Shown piece by piece: positions 26,727-35,552 of a stretch of DNA of 64,000 bases; position 1 is the stretch's first letter, and each line of letters begins with the position of its first letter. The translations under genes and the position numbers were made by a program. Under the pieces are notes generated by a model that saw nothing but the letters and a program-made list of their open reading frames with translations, did no database searches and was not told the DNA's origin. This DNA comes from Olivibacter sp. SDN3 (GTDB taxonomy: Bacteria; Bacteroidota; Bacteroidia; Sphingobacteriales; Sphingobacteriaceae): the NCBI RefSeq assembly GCF_014334135.1, contig NZ_CP060497.1:3286001-3350000 (forward strand), given 5' to 3'.

Positions 26727-26909
26727 AATTCATATTAACCGCAATTCCTTAACCGCAAATTGAACATCAATTAGACATCTTGGCTGTAGAAGTCCCATGA
26801 GATACTAAATTTCAAGCACCTTTTGGATTTATTGACAGAATTGATAATTTAGAGGGGTAATTTTTAGGGCGCTTCAAATTATCGGGACGCTTATAATAAA
26901 AAACAAAAA

Positions 26910-27338
26910 ATGGAACGTATAGAACAAATTAACTACATCAAAGCACCCATCGATACTGTATATAAAGCGCTTACATCGGAAGAAGGCTTAGGACGAGTTT
27001 GGACAAGAAAACTAAAGGTAAAGCCCGAAATAGGTTTTATTAATGAGTTTGATTTTGATGAAGGGTATATCACAAAAATGAAAATCATCGAATTGCAAGA
27101 GAATAGTAAAATTGTTTGGGAGTGTATAGCATCTGACCAAGAATGGTTTGGAACAGGCGTTTCTTTTGAGCTTTCAGAAAAAAATAATATTACAATCATT
27201 GTGCTCAGGCACTTTAATTGGAAAGAATTGACTGACTATTATCGATATTGTAACTACAATTGGGCAATGTTCCTATATAGTTTAAAGACATATTGCGAAA
27301 ATAAAACAGGTCTTCCCTATCAGGACCGAGAATTTTAA
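26910..27338 (+). CDS. SRPBCC-domain (AHSA1/polyketide-cyclase-like) protein
   Basis: A 142-residue protein with the START/Bet v1-like pattern of AHSA1 relatives: IEQINYIKAPIDTVYKALTS at the start, EIGFINEFDFDEGYITKMKII in the middle, TIIVLRHFNWK, and a C-terminal helix (NWAMFLYSLKTYCEN). Such proteins bind hydrophobic ligands or help stress responses; a specific role is not known. It is a lone plus-strand gene next to the sigma factor, which is divergent. The ATG follows an A-rich leader. Confidence 0.82.
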   Translation: MERIEQINYIKAPIDTVYKALTSEEGLGRVWTRKLKVKPEIGFINEFDFDEGYITKMKIIELQENSKIVWECIASDQEWFGTGVSFELSEKNNITIIVLRHFNWKELTDYYRYCNYNWAMFLYSLKTYCENKTGLPYQDREF

Positions 27339-27413
27339 TAACGGACAATGAACAACCAAGCGCTTAAGGACTCACACGCTATAACTCATCGCAAAATGCC
27401 TAGCTTCCGTTAA

Positions 27414-27496
27414 TTATAGAAAGCCTAGCTATCAAAAGGTTGTGCGGTTTCCGTTACAACATCTTTTGTGATATTCCTCCACTTCATCAACTACCT
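27414..27496 (-). pseudogene. C-terminal fragment of an S1_8-like sulfatase gene
   Basis: The minus strand reads LMKWRNITKDVVTETAQPFDS and then stops. This matches the end of the intact sulfatase at 16381 (RLMEWRKSTKDTVTETSEPFDN). The DNA alignment runs from 27414-27490 to 16402-16480 at clearly above random similarity. Only this tail is present. The rest of the 27339-27585 interval is the leader of the aconitase gene. Confidence 0.65.
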
Positions 27497-27585
27497 TAAT
27501 AAGCAATTTACAACTTTTTAGATAATTTGCTTAAATTCGCAAATTTGGATCACTTATGATCCCTTCTTGAACTAAAGATTAATTT

Positions 27586-30390
27586 ATGAACAGATATAAC
27601 GAATATCTAAAGCAGATTATAGATAGAGAAGCCCAGGGGCTTCATCCATTGCCGATTGATGATGCTGAATTGCTATACGAAGTTATTGCGCAAATCAAAG
27701 ATGTAAATCATGAACACCGGGAAGATTCGCTCCGTTTCTTTATTTACAATGTATTGCCTGGAACCACAAGCGCAGCTCGTTTAAAGGCAAAGTTTTTGAA
27801 GGAAATTATTCTTGGGGAGTCTAAAGTAAAAGAAATTTCACCCGAATTTGCTTTTGAGCAATTATCCCACATGAAGGGAGGGCCTTCTATTGAGGTTTTG
27901 TTGGATCTGGCATTGGGCGATGATCAAGCTATCGCAAAAAATGCTGCAGAAGTACTGAAAACACAAGTTTTTCTATACGACGCTGATACAGATCGTTTGG
28001 CGAAAGCCTTCGAAAATGGCAACCAAATTGCCAAAGATATTCTTGAAAGTTACGCGAAAGCAGAGTTCTATACCAAGTTACCGGACATACCTGAAGAGAT
28101 TGAGTTAGTAACTTTCGTTGCGGGCATCGGTGATATTTCTACAGACTTGCTTTCTCCGGGAAGTGATGCGCACTCCAGGTCAGACCGTGAGCTTCATGGC
28201 CAGTGCATGTTTGAGCACAACAAAGAACAACAAAAAGAACTACAGGCGCTTAAAGAAAAACATCCTGACAAAAGGGTCATGTTGGTTGCCGAAAAAGGCA
28301 CCATGGGTGTAGGTTCTTCGAGAATGTCAGGTGTAAATAACGTAGCTCTCTGGATTGGTAAGCCGGCAAGTCCTTTTGTACCGTTCGTTAACATTGCTCC
28401 GGTGGTGGCCGGAACCAACGGTATCTCTCCGATATTTCTAACTACGGTTGGCGTAACGGGTGGAATCGGCTTAGACCTTAAAAACTGGGTAAAAAAGTTC
28501 GATGAAAACGGTAAACTTGTGGTAGACGCTGAGGGACAGCCTGTTTTAGAACAAGCCTATTCTGTTGATACCGGGACTGTCCTTACCATCAATACAAAGA
28601 CCAAGAAGCTGTATAAAGAAGGGCAGGAGATCATGGATGTAGGCTCAGCGTTCACTCCTCAAAAGATCGAATTTATGAAGGCAGGGGGGTCTTACGCTAT
28701 CGAATTTGGTAAAAAACTACAGACTTTTGCCGCTAAGACCCTTGGCATTGTTGCTCCTCTCGTATTTGCCCCATCCAAAGAAATTTCACATCACGGTCAA
28801 GGTCTTACCGCAGTAGAAAAAATATTCAATAAGAATGCTGTTGGAACCTCCGGTGCAACTTTACATGCGGGATCTTATGTTCGTGCAAAGGTAAATATTG
28901 TTGGTTCTCAGGATACGACCGGATTGATGACTGCCCAGGAGTTGGAGTCAATGGCTGCAACGGTGATTTCTCCAATAGTAGATGCAGGCTATCAATCGGG
29001 TTGTCACACGGCATCCGTTTGGGATAGCAAATCTCAGCAGAATATTCCGAGGTTGATGCGTTTTATGAATGACTTTGGTCTTATAACTGCTAGAGACCCG
29101 AAAGGTATATATCATTCGATGACCGATGTCATTCACAAGGTGCTTAATGATATTACGGTAGATGATTGGGCTATAATTATTGGTGGCGACTCACATACCA
29201 GAATGTCTAAAGGAGTTGCTTTCGGAGCAGATTCTGGTACCGTTGCGCTCGCATTGGCCACAGGTGAAGCTTCTATGCCCATTCCTGAATCGGTAAAAGT
29301 GACGTTCAAAGGCAAAATGCAGGATCATCTGGATTTCCGTGATGTGGTGCATGCTACCCAACTACAGATGTTAAAGGAATTTAATGGAGAAAATGTATTT
29401 CAGGGAAGAGTTATAGAAGTGCATATCGGTACACTGCTCTCTGACCAAGCATTCACTTTCACAGATTGGACGGCAGAAATGAAAGCCAAAGCATCCATCT
29501 GTATTTCCCAGCCGGATACCCTCATCGAATCATTGGAGATAGCAAAAGACAGAATCGGAATCATGATCGAAAAGGGCATGGATAATGAGAAACAAGTATT
29601 GCAAGGCCTCATTGATAAAGCCAATAACAGAATCAATGAAATCAGATCAGGAGAAAAACCGCCATTAACACCTGATGAGAACGCTAAATATTATGCGGAA
29701 TTTGTGGTCGATTTGGATATCATTGATGAGCCCATGATTGCCGACCCTGACGTACATAACGTGGATGCATCAAAGCGGTATACGCATGATACCATTCGAG
29801 ATCTTACGTATTATGGGGGAGAGAAACATGTTGATCTTGGTTTTGTTGGGTCATGCATGGTGCATAAAGGAGATATCAAGATCGTGTCCAAAATGCTGAA
29901 AAACCTAGAAGAACAATACGGAAAAGTGGAGTTCCGGGCTCCTTTGGTAGTAGCAGCTCCTACCTACAATATTATTGATGAACTCAAAGAAGAGGGCGAT
30001 TGGGATGTGCTGCAAAAGTATTCTGGTTTTGAATTCGATGATGCTGCTCCTAAAAGTGCTGCTCGTACAACCTATGACAACATTCTGTATCTGGAACGAC
30101 CTGGTTGTAATCTATGCATGGGTAACCAGGAAAAGGCAGAGCAAGGCGATACCGTAATGGCAACATCTACCCGTCTGTTCCAAGGGCGTGTGGTCAAAGA
30201 TTCAGACCGTAAGAAAGGAGAATCGTTATTGGCATCTACCCCGGTGGTTGTTCTTTCTGCCATTTTTGGAAGAACCCCCACCATTGAAGAATATAAAGCT
30301 GCTGTTAAAGGTATTCAGCTTACCCAGTTTGCACCGCCTATTAAAAAAATGACTACGAGCCCTTCAGCCGCTCATCAGCTTTCTTTTTAG
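27586..30390 (+). CDS. acnB: Aconitate hydratase B (bifunctional with 2-methylisocitrate dehydratase)
   Basis: A 934-residue protein with the AcnB architecture: the AcnB-specific N-terminal HEAT-like helical domain (about 1-160) and the swivel domain (about 165-390, containing VAEKGTMGVGSSRMSGVNN). The catalytic core follows. Iron-sulfur ligands fit GSCMVHKG near residue 757 and RPGCNLCMGNQ near 845. IIGGDSHTRMSKGVAFGADSG is the aconitase signature. It interconverts citrate and isocitrate in the TCA cycle. It is a monocistronic housekeeping gene, with length as expected for the family. Confidence 0.95.
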   Translation: MNRYNEYLKQIIDREAQGLHPLPIDDAELLYEVIAQIKDVNHEHREDSLRFFIYNVLPGTTSAARLKAKFLKEIILGESKVKEISPEFAFEQLSHMKGGPSIEVLLDLALGDDQAIAKNAAEVLKTQVFLYDADTDRLAKAFENGNQIAKDILESYAKAEFYTKLPDIPEEIELVTFVAGIGDISTDLLSPGSDAHSRSDRELHGQCMFEHNKEQQKELQALKEKHPDKRVMLVAEKGTMGVGSSRMSGVNNVALWIGKPASPFVPFVNIAPVVAGTNGISPIFLTTVGVTGGIGLDLKNWVKKFDENGKLVVDAEGQPVLEQAYSVDTGTVLTINTKTKKLYKEGQEIMDVGSAFTPQKIEFMKAGGSYAIEFGKKLQTFAAKTLGIVAPLVFAPSKEISHHGQGLTAVEKIFNKNAVGTSGATLHAGSYVRAKVNIVGSQDTTGLMTAQELESMAATVISPIVDAGYQSGCHTASVWDSKSQQNIPRLMRFMNDFGLITARDPKGIYHSMTDVIHKVLNDITVDDWAIIIGGDSHTRMSKGVAFGADSGTVALALATGEASMPIPESVKVTFKGKMQDHLDFRDVVHATQLQMLKEFNGENVFQGRVIEVHIGTLLSDQAFTFTDWTAEMKAKASICISQPDTLIESLEIAKDRIGIMIEKGMDNEKQVLQGLIDKANNRINEIRSGEKPPLTPDENAKYYAEFVVDLDIIDEPMIADPDVHNVDASKRYTHDTIRDLTYYGGEKHVDLGFVGSCMVHKGDIKIVSKMLKNLEEQYGKVEFRAPLVVAAPTYNIIDELKEEGDWDVLQKYSGFEFDDAAPKSAARTTYDNILYLERPGCNLCMGNQEKAEQGDTVMATSTRLFQGRVVKDSDRKKGESLLASTPVVVLSAIFGRTPTIEEYKAAVKGIQLTQFAPPIKKMTTSPSAAHQLSF

Positions 30391-30427
30391 ATTTCTGAAT
30401 TTTTTATTGGGCCATGAAGATAGATAA

Positions 30428-30601
30428 AATGCGTTTTGGGTGTGTGAGGTCTATGACCTGCACATCCAAAACGGTTTCTATGAAGGGATCTCATCCTTTA
30501 TCGCCTTTGATAACCAGAATCATTTTCTATATAAGACCGTAGATGACTACATCTATCCCAATCAAAGATATACGTTAAAGGTGTTATTGCGGGCAAGTTA
30601 A
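30428..30601 (+). pseudogene. Unidentified coding remnant, about 57 codons
   Basis: A start-less open frame between stops reads NAFWVCEVYDLHIQNGFYEG, then ISSFIAFDNQNHFLYKTVDD and YIYPNQRYTLKVLLRAS. The composition is protein-like, but I do not recognise the family. It lies in the 335-bp gap after acnB, which has no other feature apart from the leader of the next gene. Confidence 0.35.
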
Positions 30602-30724
30602 AAGTATCAGTTTAATGTGGCAATCGGGCACTCCATCCTTCAATTTTATCACTTCATCTTAAAAGTGGCTTCCCAAAAGATAGATCAATTTACCTTTGCG
30701 TTTTAAATAAAAAATCAGAAAAAA

Positions 30725-31123
30725 ATGAAAAAAGCAATTCTAATCGCTCTTTTGGGTTTCTTCTTTTTAAATACGACGTATGCACAAAAGTATTTTGGAA
30801 AAACCCACACACCTACGCAAAATGTAGATGAGTTTTATGATCTTGAGGATGTAGAAAAGGAATACACGGTTATGGGAAAAACTGAACTTGCAAAAGGTTT
30901 TCGTTCTTTGGAAAAGACCCAGCAAAAAATCATCGATTTAGCAAAGCAAAAAGGGGCTGATGGTGTGATTTTTTCGATGGAAGAAGAGGTTTATGGCACA
31001 TCTAATTCAAGTGGTGGTGTTATAAATGAAAAAAAGAAGAATAAAACAACGGCATCTTCAAGTAGTAACACTATCGATTTGAAAAAACAGAAAATTAGGG
31101 CAACGTTTATTAAATATAAGTAA
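30725..31123 (+). CDS. Small secreted protein of unknown function
   Basis: A 132-residue protein with a clear signal peptide (MKKAILIALLGFFFLNTTYAQ). The mature part has a compact domain (EKEYTVMGKTELAKGFRSLE, then TQQKIIDLAKQKGADGVIFS) that recalls heavy-metal-binding or YdgH-like small folds where GADGV closes a helix. I cannot assign a family. It ends in a low-complexity K/N/T/S-rich stretch followed by KIRATFIKYK. A terminator hairpin follows at 31136. Confidence 0.75.
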   Translation: MKKAILIALLGFFFLNTTYAQKYFGKTHTPTQNVDEFYDLEDVEKEYTVMGKTELAKGFRSLEKTQQKIIDLAKQKGADGVIFSMEEEVYGTSNSSGGVINEKKKNKTTASSSSNTIDLKKQKIRATFIKYK

Positions 31124-31135
31124 GCTCTCCATTTC

Positions 31136-31171
31136 AACAAAGCTGTTTTCAAAAGACGGCTTTGTTTTTTT
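31136..31171 (+). terminator. Rho-independent terminator after the small secreted protein gene
   Basis: AACAAAGC pairs with GCTTTGTT around a loop containing TTTTCAAAA. The stem is followed by a run of T. It starts 12 bp after the stop codon at 31123. Confidence 0.8.
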
Positions 31172-31373
31172 AGTTTCTTTCTATAAGCATAAGGTTTTGC
31201 TGACAACTGGAAGAGTGTATATCGGATATACAAATTGGAAGGTCTCAATCTCAGATCCAAGAGACCTCGGCGGAATAGAAGCGCCTCACACCGGATGGAA
31301 AGGCCCGATACCCTAAAAATATTATCAGATTAAGTCATAACTAATTCAGGTGATACATGCCTCGATTTTACTC

Positions 31374-31910
31374 TTAGGATCCGTGCCAATCTTTTTGGCT
31401 TAAACGATACCAGTTATGCTTAACACCTTTTAAGGAAAACTCTTCTATACGTTTTAGACCAATTTTGGTTAATATTTTATTAGATCCTATATTATCACAA
31501 TCGGCAATGGCAATGATTTCCGGTAAGTTAAGTTGATCAAAACCGTAAGCAAGTGAGGCTTTTGCTGCTTCTGTTGCGTAACCTTTACCCCAGTATTTCT
31601 TTATCAATCGATAACCCAGATCATAGTAGTTAATATGACGGTTGATCTCTTCCTTCACGAATTTCAAGCCTGCCCAACCGATAAAGTTGTTGGAATCTTT
31701 TTCTATCACCGCCCAACGTCCGATATTGTTTTCGATATATTGCTGTCGTATAAAATCGATATTCTTCTCAGCCTCCCCTTTGTTTTTTACAGGATTGTTC
31801 CCCAGATATTTGTGTACATCAGGATCGGCGTCTAACTCAAACATCCCATCAATATCTTGTAGAACGATTTCCCTTAGTATAAGCCGATTCGTTTCTAAAA
31901 AGATTTTCAT
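31374..31910 (-). CDS. GNAT-family N-acetyltransferase (RimJ/RimL-like)
   Basis: A 178-residue acetyltransferase. The N-terminus FLETNRLILREIVLQDIDGM is typical of the RimJ/RimL group. The acetyl-CoA-binding motif A is DLGYRLIKKYWGKGYATEAA, followed by the AxxxN-type helix SNKILTKIGLKRIEEF. The substrate (protein N-terminus, aminoglycoside or small amine) is not predictable. A 30-bp piece of its 5' end is duplicated at 14026. It is monocistronic on the minus strand. Confidence 0.88.
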   Translation of the reverse strand: MKIFLETNRLILREIVLQDIDGMFELDADPDVHKYLGNNPVKNKGEAEKNIDFIRQQYIENNIGRWAVIEKDSNNFIGWAGLKFVKEEINRHINYYDLGYRLIKKYWGKGYATEAAKASLAYGFDQLNLPEIIAIADCDNIGSNKILTKIGLKRIEEFSLKGVKHNWYRLSQKDWHGS

Positions 31911-31982
31911 TTAATTATACTTTAATTCCATAGATAAATGCAGCCACTCGCTGGTTTTAATTTACCATTCCCTCTAACACCG

Positions 31983-32199
31983 CTACAGAACTCTCTTCTT
32001 CATTAATTCCTGCCACAAATGTGCCTTGTTCAAAGCCAAATGTTTAAATAAACGATAATAACCTAGCCATTCGCAACTATCATCGCTGTATTTGAGCTCT
32101 TGGTCGCCATTTATTATTTCATGGTTATCATAGGTAGTACACCATCCATCATGATCTAAAAAAGGTAGCTCCTTAGAGCTAAAGTGCGGACGCGTTGCC
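31983..32199 (-). pseudogene. Start-less C-terminal remnant of an unknown protein
   Basis: A minus-strand frame without a start codon reads ELPFLDHDGWCTTYDNHEI, then INGDQELKYSDDSCEWLGYY, RLFKHLALNKAHLWQELMKK and a stop. It looks like genuine protein, but the family is not recognised. It overlaps the last bases of the SecD-like gene in another frame, so a deletion probably joined two genes. It accounts for most of the 31911-32178 gap. Confidence 0.45.
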
Positions 32200-32988
32200 T
32201 AACCGTGCAACAATTTCCTTAATAGCCTCTTCAGAAAAGTTCAGAACAACAGTCAATTTTCCACTCTTAATAGGTTCATTTATAACCGGTAAGGCGACAA
32301 TCTTTTTATCAACAACAATGGCAATGGGTTTAGCATTATTCAATCTCGTAAGATTAAAAAATCTTTCCGCACCGTCTTTCTTTAGCCTTATGTTCAACAC
32401 CCTATTTCCGGCGTAATCGAAATCTTCTTCTACATGCTCGATGTCCCGGGAATTTACCGCAGCGTCATTGACCAGTTCAACGCGTTGCAGATCTATAGAT
32501 TGTGTGTAATTTTTAACGGCATAAAAGCCATCACTCCGCTCCACCGGAATAGGAATGAAATCCTTTCGCTCAGGCGAAAAATCTTGAATCTTATTCTCCA
32601 GAGAATCAAGCTCAGCATATATATCAGCGAAGCCTTTCGTCATGGCCTGCTCAAATGTTTGCGGTTTGGAAAATTTGTGAAATGCTGGTGAGATGACAAA
32701 ATTATACAGGTCGTTTACCTCTTCGGATGAAAATAAGGTGCTCAATCCTTTATTGAGCCTATCGTATAGATTGCTATCTGTCAGGCTATTTTCAATATTG
32801 ATAAGCTTGACCCGGTCACTTTCGGAAAGTTGATCCTTTAAAGGTTCAATATAACTTGCAAAGATCCTATCTTTCTCAATTGTGAGAAGGTCTAATTTGA
32901 AAATAATCGTATCCATTTTTTCTGATTGACTTTGCGCTTTACCTAGTATCGGAAGCAAGGCTAAGGCTAGAATAATAATCGGTTTCAT
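32179..32988 (-). CDS. Secreted protein with a SecD P1-head-like C-terminal domain
   Basis: About 269 residues. I chose the ATG at 32988, which gives a standard signal peptide (MKPIIILALALLPILGKAQ). The middle is helical and recalls DUF2059 (LSTLFSSEEVNDLYNFVISP, then AFHKFSKPQTFEQAMTKG). The last 90 residues resemble the first periplasmic domain of SecD. They have a strand pair (RVLNIRLKKDGAERFFNLTR) and then NAKPIAIVVDKKIVALPVIN with EPIKSGKLTVVLNFSEEAIK, compared with KPIAIVLDGKVISAPVVNEPI in SecD. It has no membrane channel segments, so it is not a translocase. It may be a periplasmic chaperone-like protein; that is inference. Confidence 0.65.
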   Translation of the reverse strand: MKPIIILALALLPILGKAQSQSEKMDTIIFKLDLLTIEKDRIFASYIEPLKDQLSESDRVKLINIENSLTDSNLYDRLNKGLSTLFSSEEVNDLYNFVISPAFHKFSKPQTFEQAMTKGFADIYAELDSLENKIQDFSPERKDFIPIPVERSDGFYAVKNYTQSIDLQRVELVNDAAVNSRDIEHVEEDFDYAGNRVLNIRLKKDGAERFFNLTRLNNAKPIAIVVDKKIVALPVINEPIKSGKLTVVLNFSEEAIKEIVARLGNASAL

Positions 32989-33003
32989 ACAACGATGGTG
33001 CAA

Positions 33004-33355
33004 GTTAGTTCCATTCTAATATACAAAGATTTAGCGAAGCCGGCGTGTGTAATCGAAATTAAAAGAGAATATCTGAAGCGTAGTAAGTGTTTAACGAAGG
33101 AAGAATAATAATTTACTTTTCTTGATGGATATTTTACAGGATGAAGAGGAGGGCTGTATATCTTGTTTTGTGTAAAACATAATCAAGACCTTACAGATAT
33201 CTAATACAAAAACTGAGTTCCATTGTTCGAGGCAATAGTAACCACAGAATTGATCACATTAACAACTTATCTGTTGATAGTCCATCTCTCCAATCCGTGC
33301 CGATATAAAAATAACCTTCCAAGAGTTTTTCGTTGATTTTTCCCGGATATAGATG
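33004..33355. other. Gene-free interval, nothing recognised
   Basis: About 350 AT-rich bases upstream of the SecD-like gene. No open frame, hairpin or repeat stood out. It presumably includes the promoter of that gene and lost 3' sequence of the aldo/keto reductase relic. Confidence 0.4.
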
Positions 33356-33550
33356 TTAATGGCTGATTGTGACGAATCCTGAATTGTATCCGGCGCCAGA
33401 TACCAGCTGCACACCTGCCTTTCGAACCGCAGGCAACAGGCGGTCTACGGCGTCTTCATGGTCGATGATAGAATATTGGGTAGCCGATAGACAGATATCA
33501 GGAGCGGCAACCTCCAGACTTTCCAGGATGGGATCTATCTTTTCGGTCAT
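33356..33550 (-). pseudogene. Aldo/keto reductase fragment (D-threo-aldose dehydrogenase-like)
   Basis: A 64-residue frame includes FDxFL-like LEVAAPDICLSATQYSIIDH, then LLPAVRKAGVQLVSGAGYNS and GFV. This resembles the late-middle part of D-threo-aldose 1-dehydrogenase relatives (ATRYTLLDQ, LLPLCEERGI, GGPYNSGIL). The N-terminal catalytic half (Asp, Tyr, Lys) and the C-terminus are missing; a full enzyme is about 320 residues. It faces away from the AraC gene at 33575. Confidence 0.55.
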
Positions 33551-33574
33551 ACCAAAGGAATCGTTATCTTTGGT

Positions 33575-34393
33575 ATGATGGAATACCGGAAATTTGCACC
33601 GCCAACCCCTTTAATTCCCTATGTACGTTATTTTTGGACATTGGATAACAGGGGAGATGCCATGGGATACCATGCTTTTACCACGATTGCCGATGGTTTG
33701 CCGGGATTGATTTTCCAGCAGCTGACTGCTGGCCGTGCGCAGCAGCAAGGTTACGAATTGCCCACATGCTACCTGTACGGTCAATCGATCCAACCGAGTA
33801 CCATCATTATCCCTTCTGATTTCCGAGCCGTGGGGGTTTATTTCTATCCAAATGCCCTGCAATCCATCTTTGGACTACCCGCGTTTGAGTTGACCGATCA
33901 GTGCCTGGCGATTGACACCCTGGATGGGAAAATAGGAGCATCGCTGATTGAGCAGTTAATGAATGCGCCAACCGCAGATACGCAGATAGGCGCACTGGCG
34001 GATTACCTCCACCAACGGATCGTGAAAAATGTTGTCAGTCTGGATGCCGAGGCTGTGTATGCATCCCGAATGCTGGTGGATAGTGGTGGCCGCATCCAAC
34101 TGCGGGAGTTGCGGAAGGAGTTGCGGATTTCAGAACGTAGCTTCCAGCGCAAGTTCCAACAAGCTATTGGCATATCACCAAAGCTATTTTCCCGAATTTG
34201 TCAGTTCCAGGCCGCCATGCAGCACATTCGAGAAGGACGGCCACTGAAGTTCACGGACTTAGCACTTGCGCATGGTTACGCTGATCAGTCGCATTTCATC
34301 CGCACCTTCCAAGCGTTTGTCGGTTGCTCTCCCCGGCAATTTGCACATGCCTTTAAAGAACAGTTGCCAAATTTTCCTCACCTGATCCGCTGA
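33575..34393 (+). CDS. AraC-family transcriptional regulator with DUF6597-like N-terminus
   Basis: A 272-residue protein. The N-terminal domain (FAPPTPLIPYVRYFWTLDNR, ADGLPGLIF, YLYGQ, AVGVYFYPNAL) is of the DUF6597 type often found before AraC domains in Bacteroidota. The C-terminal double HTH is clear (IQLRELRKELRISERSFQRKF and LKFTDLALAHGYADQSHFIR, then FVGCSPRQFAHAF). Its position, 73 bp before the NmrA-like oxidoreductase and in the same direction, suggests that it controls that gene. The first two codons are Met-Met. Confidence 0.89.
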   Translation: MMEYRKFAPPTPLIPYVRYFWTLDNRGDAMGYHAFTTIADGLPGLIFQQLTAGRAQQQGYELPTCYLYGQSIQPSTIIIPSDFRAVGVYFYPNALQSIFGLPAFELTDQCLAIDTLDGKIGASLIEQLMNAPTADTQIGALADYLHQRIVKNVVSLDAEAVYASRMLVDSGGRIQLRELRKELRISERSFQRKFQQAIGISPKLFSRICQFQAAMQHIREGRPLKFTDLALAHGYADQSHFIRTFQAFVGCSPRQFAHAFKEQLPNFPHLIR

Positions 34394-34465
34394 TTTAACC
34401 GTTTTGGCGGTTTTGTTCAATTTTTGGATAGTAGAACCCCTTAGATTTGCTGAAAAGAATTGTAT

Positions 34466-35320
34466 ATGATCGCATTAACAGGAGCAAGCGGAAATTTAGG
34501 GCAGTTGACCCTTTCCCGCCTAATCGAAAAAACACCGGTAGCAAATATAGTTGCCATCGTGCGGAATCCCGCAAAACTAGGAACGTACCACGACTCGGGC
34601 ATCAATATCCGTAAGGCAGATTATGATGATATGACCGCATTGGTTGAGGCGTTGGATGGCGTGAAAACACTGCTACTGATTTCTTCGTCTGCCTACGGAT
34701 CGGAAGCCTCCCGACATGAACTTAATGTGGTGCAGGCAGCTGAGGCGGCAGGTGTCCGGAAAATCATCTATACCGGTACGCTCAGGCCCGGCCCAAATGC
34801 TGTTTTCTTGGCTGGCAGAACCTGCTGGGCAACGGAGAAGGCCATCCGGGATAAGCGGTTCGCTTTTACATTTTTCAGAAACAGCATGTACTTTGAGACC
34901 ATCCCCTTGTTCATTGGCAGCGTCGTACAGGATGGTCAGATTTATTACGCGGGAGGCGATGGGAAAGTCAGTTTTGTGAGCCGTGCGGATATTGCGGAAG
35001 CGCTGGCCATCGTAATGACCGAACCGGATAGTCACCACAACGCTGAATATCAGATAACCGGTGAGGAGGCAATATCATTTAACGATTTGGCTGCATTGTT
35101 CAAATCTGAGAAAGGTTTGGATGCCGCATACCATGACATTTCCGATGCCGACTTTGTAGCGGAACTCTCGAAACTAAAAATGCCACAAGGCGAAATTGAC
35201 TTTACGGTGAGTATGGCATCCAGTATCCGTACTGGTGAATTTTCCGACATAGACGATCAGTTGGAAAAATTATTGGGACGGAAACGCAAAGTCGTGCGTA
35301 ACTATATTCAAGAATTGTAA
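34466..35320 (+). CDS. NmrA/QorB-like NAD(P)H-binding oxidoreductase
   Basis: About 284 residues beginning MIALTGASGNLGQ, the glycine-rich NAD(P)-binding motif. I use the ATG at 34466 rather than the TTG two codons upstream. Further family features are IVAIVRNPAKLG and VVQAAEAAGVRKIIYTGTLR, and YQITGEEAISFNDLAALF near the C-terminus. This fits atypical short-chain dehydrogenases close to NAD(P)H:quinone reductase QorB. It probably handles quinones or senses redox state. It follows the AraC gene as a likely two-gene operon. Confidence 0.88.
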   Translation: MIALTGASGNLGQLTLSRLIEKTPVANIVAIVRNPAKLGTYHDSGINIRKADYDDMTALVEALDGVKTLLLISSSAYGSEASRHELNVVQAAEAAGVRKIIYTGTLRPGPNAVFLAGRTCWATEKAIRDKRFAFTFFRNSMYFETIPLFIGSVVQDGQIYYAGGDGKVSFVSRADIAEALAIVMTEPDSHHNAEYQITGEEAISFNDLAALFKSEKGLDAAYHDISDADFVAELSKLKMPQGEIDFTVSMASSIRTGEFSDIDDQLEKLLGRKRKVVRNYIQEL

Positions 35321-35379
35321 GGGTCCCTCATATACCAGCCCCGTTCATTTCGTGCATTTATTGAATAAAATCGCTTTTA

Positions 35380-35417
35380 AGATTTGGGTATCCTACTTTA
35401 ACAGAGAACCCAAATCT
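35380..35417 (+). terminator. Hairpin after the NmrA-like gene
   Basis: AGATTTGGGT and ACCCAAATCT form a perfect 10-bp stem with an 18-nt loop, 60 bp after the stop codon. A T-run is not obvious, so termination is likely but not certain. Confidence 0.55.
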
Positions 35418-35520
35418 AACCTGTAAGTAGTAACTTATTACACGACTCATTAACCCCTTTGATTCTCTATATGACTACAAATATCCGCACTTAGCCTACA
35501 AGTAAAGAAAGCGTTTGGCC

Positions 35521-35528
35521 TACATTTG
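35521..35528 (+). promoter_or_regulatory. Bacteroidota -7 box TACATTTG upstream of the SDR gene
   Basis: TACATTTG fits TAnnTTTG and lies 24 bp before the ATG at 35553. No good -33 box is visible. Confidence 0.45.
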
Positions 35529-35552
35529 TTGTGAACAAAAAAGATAAAGATC

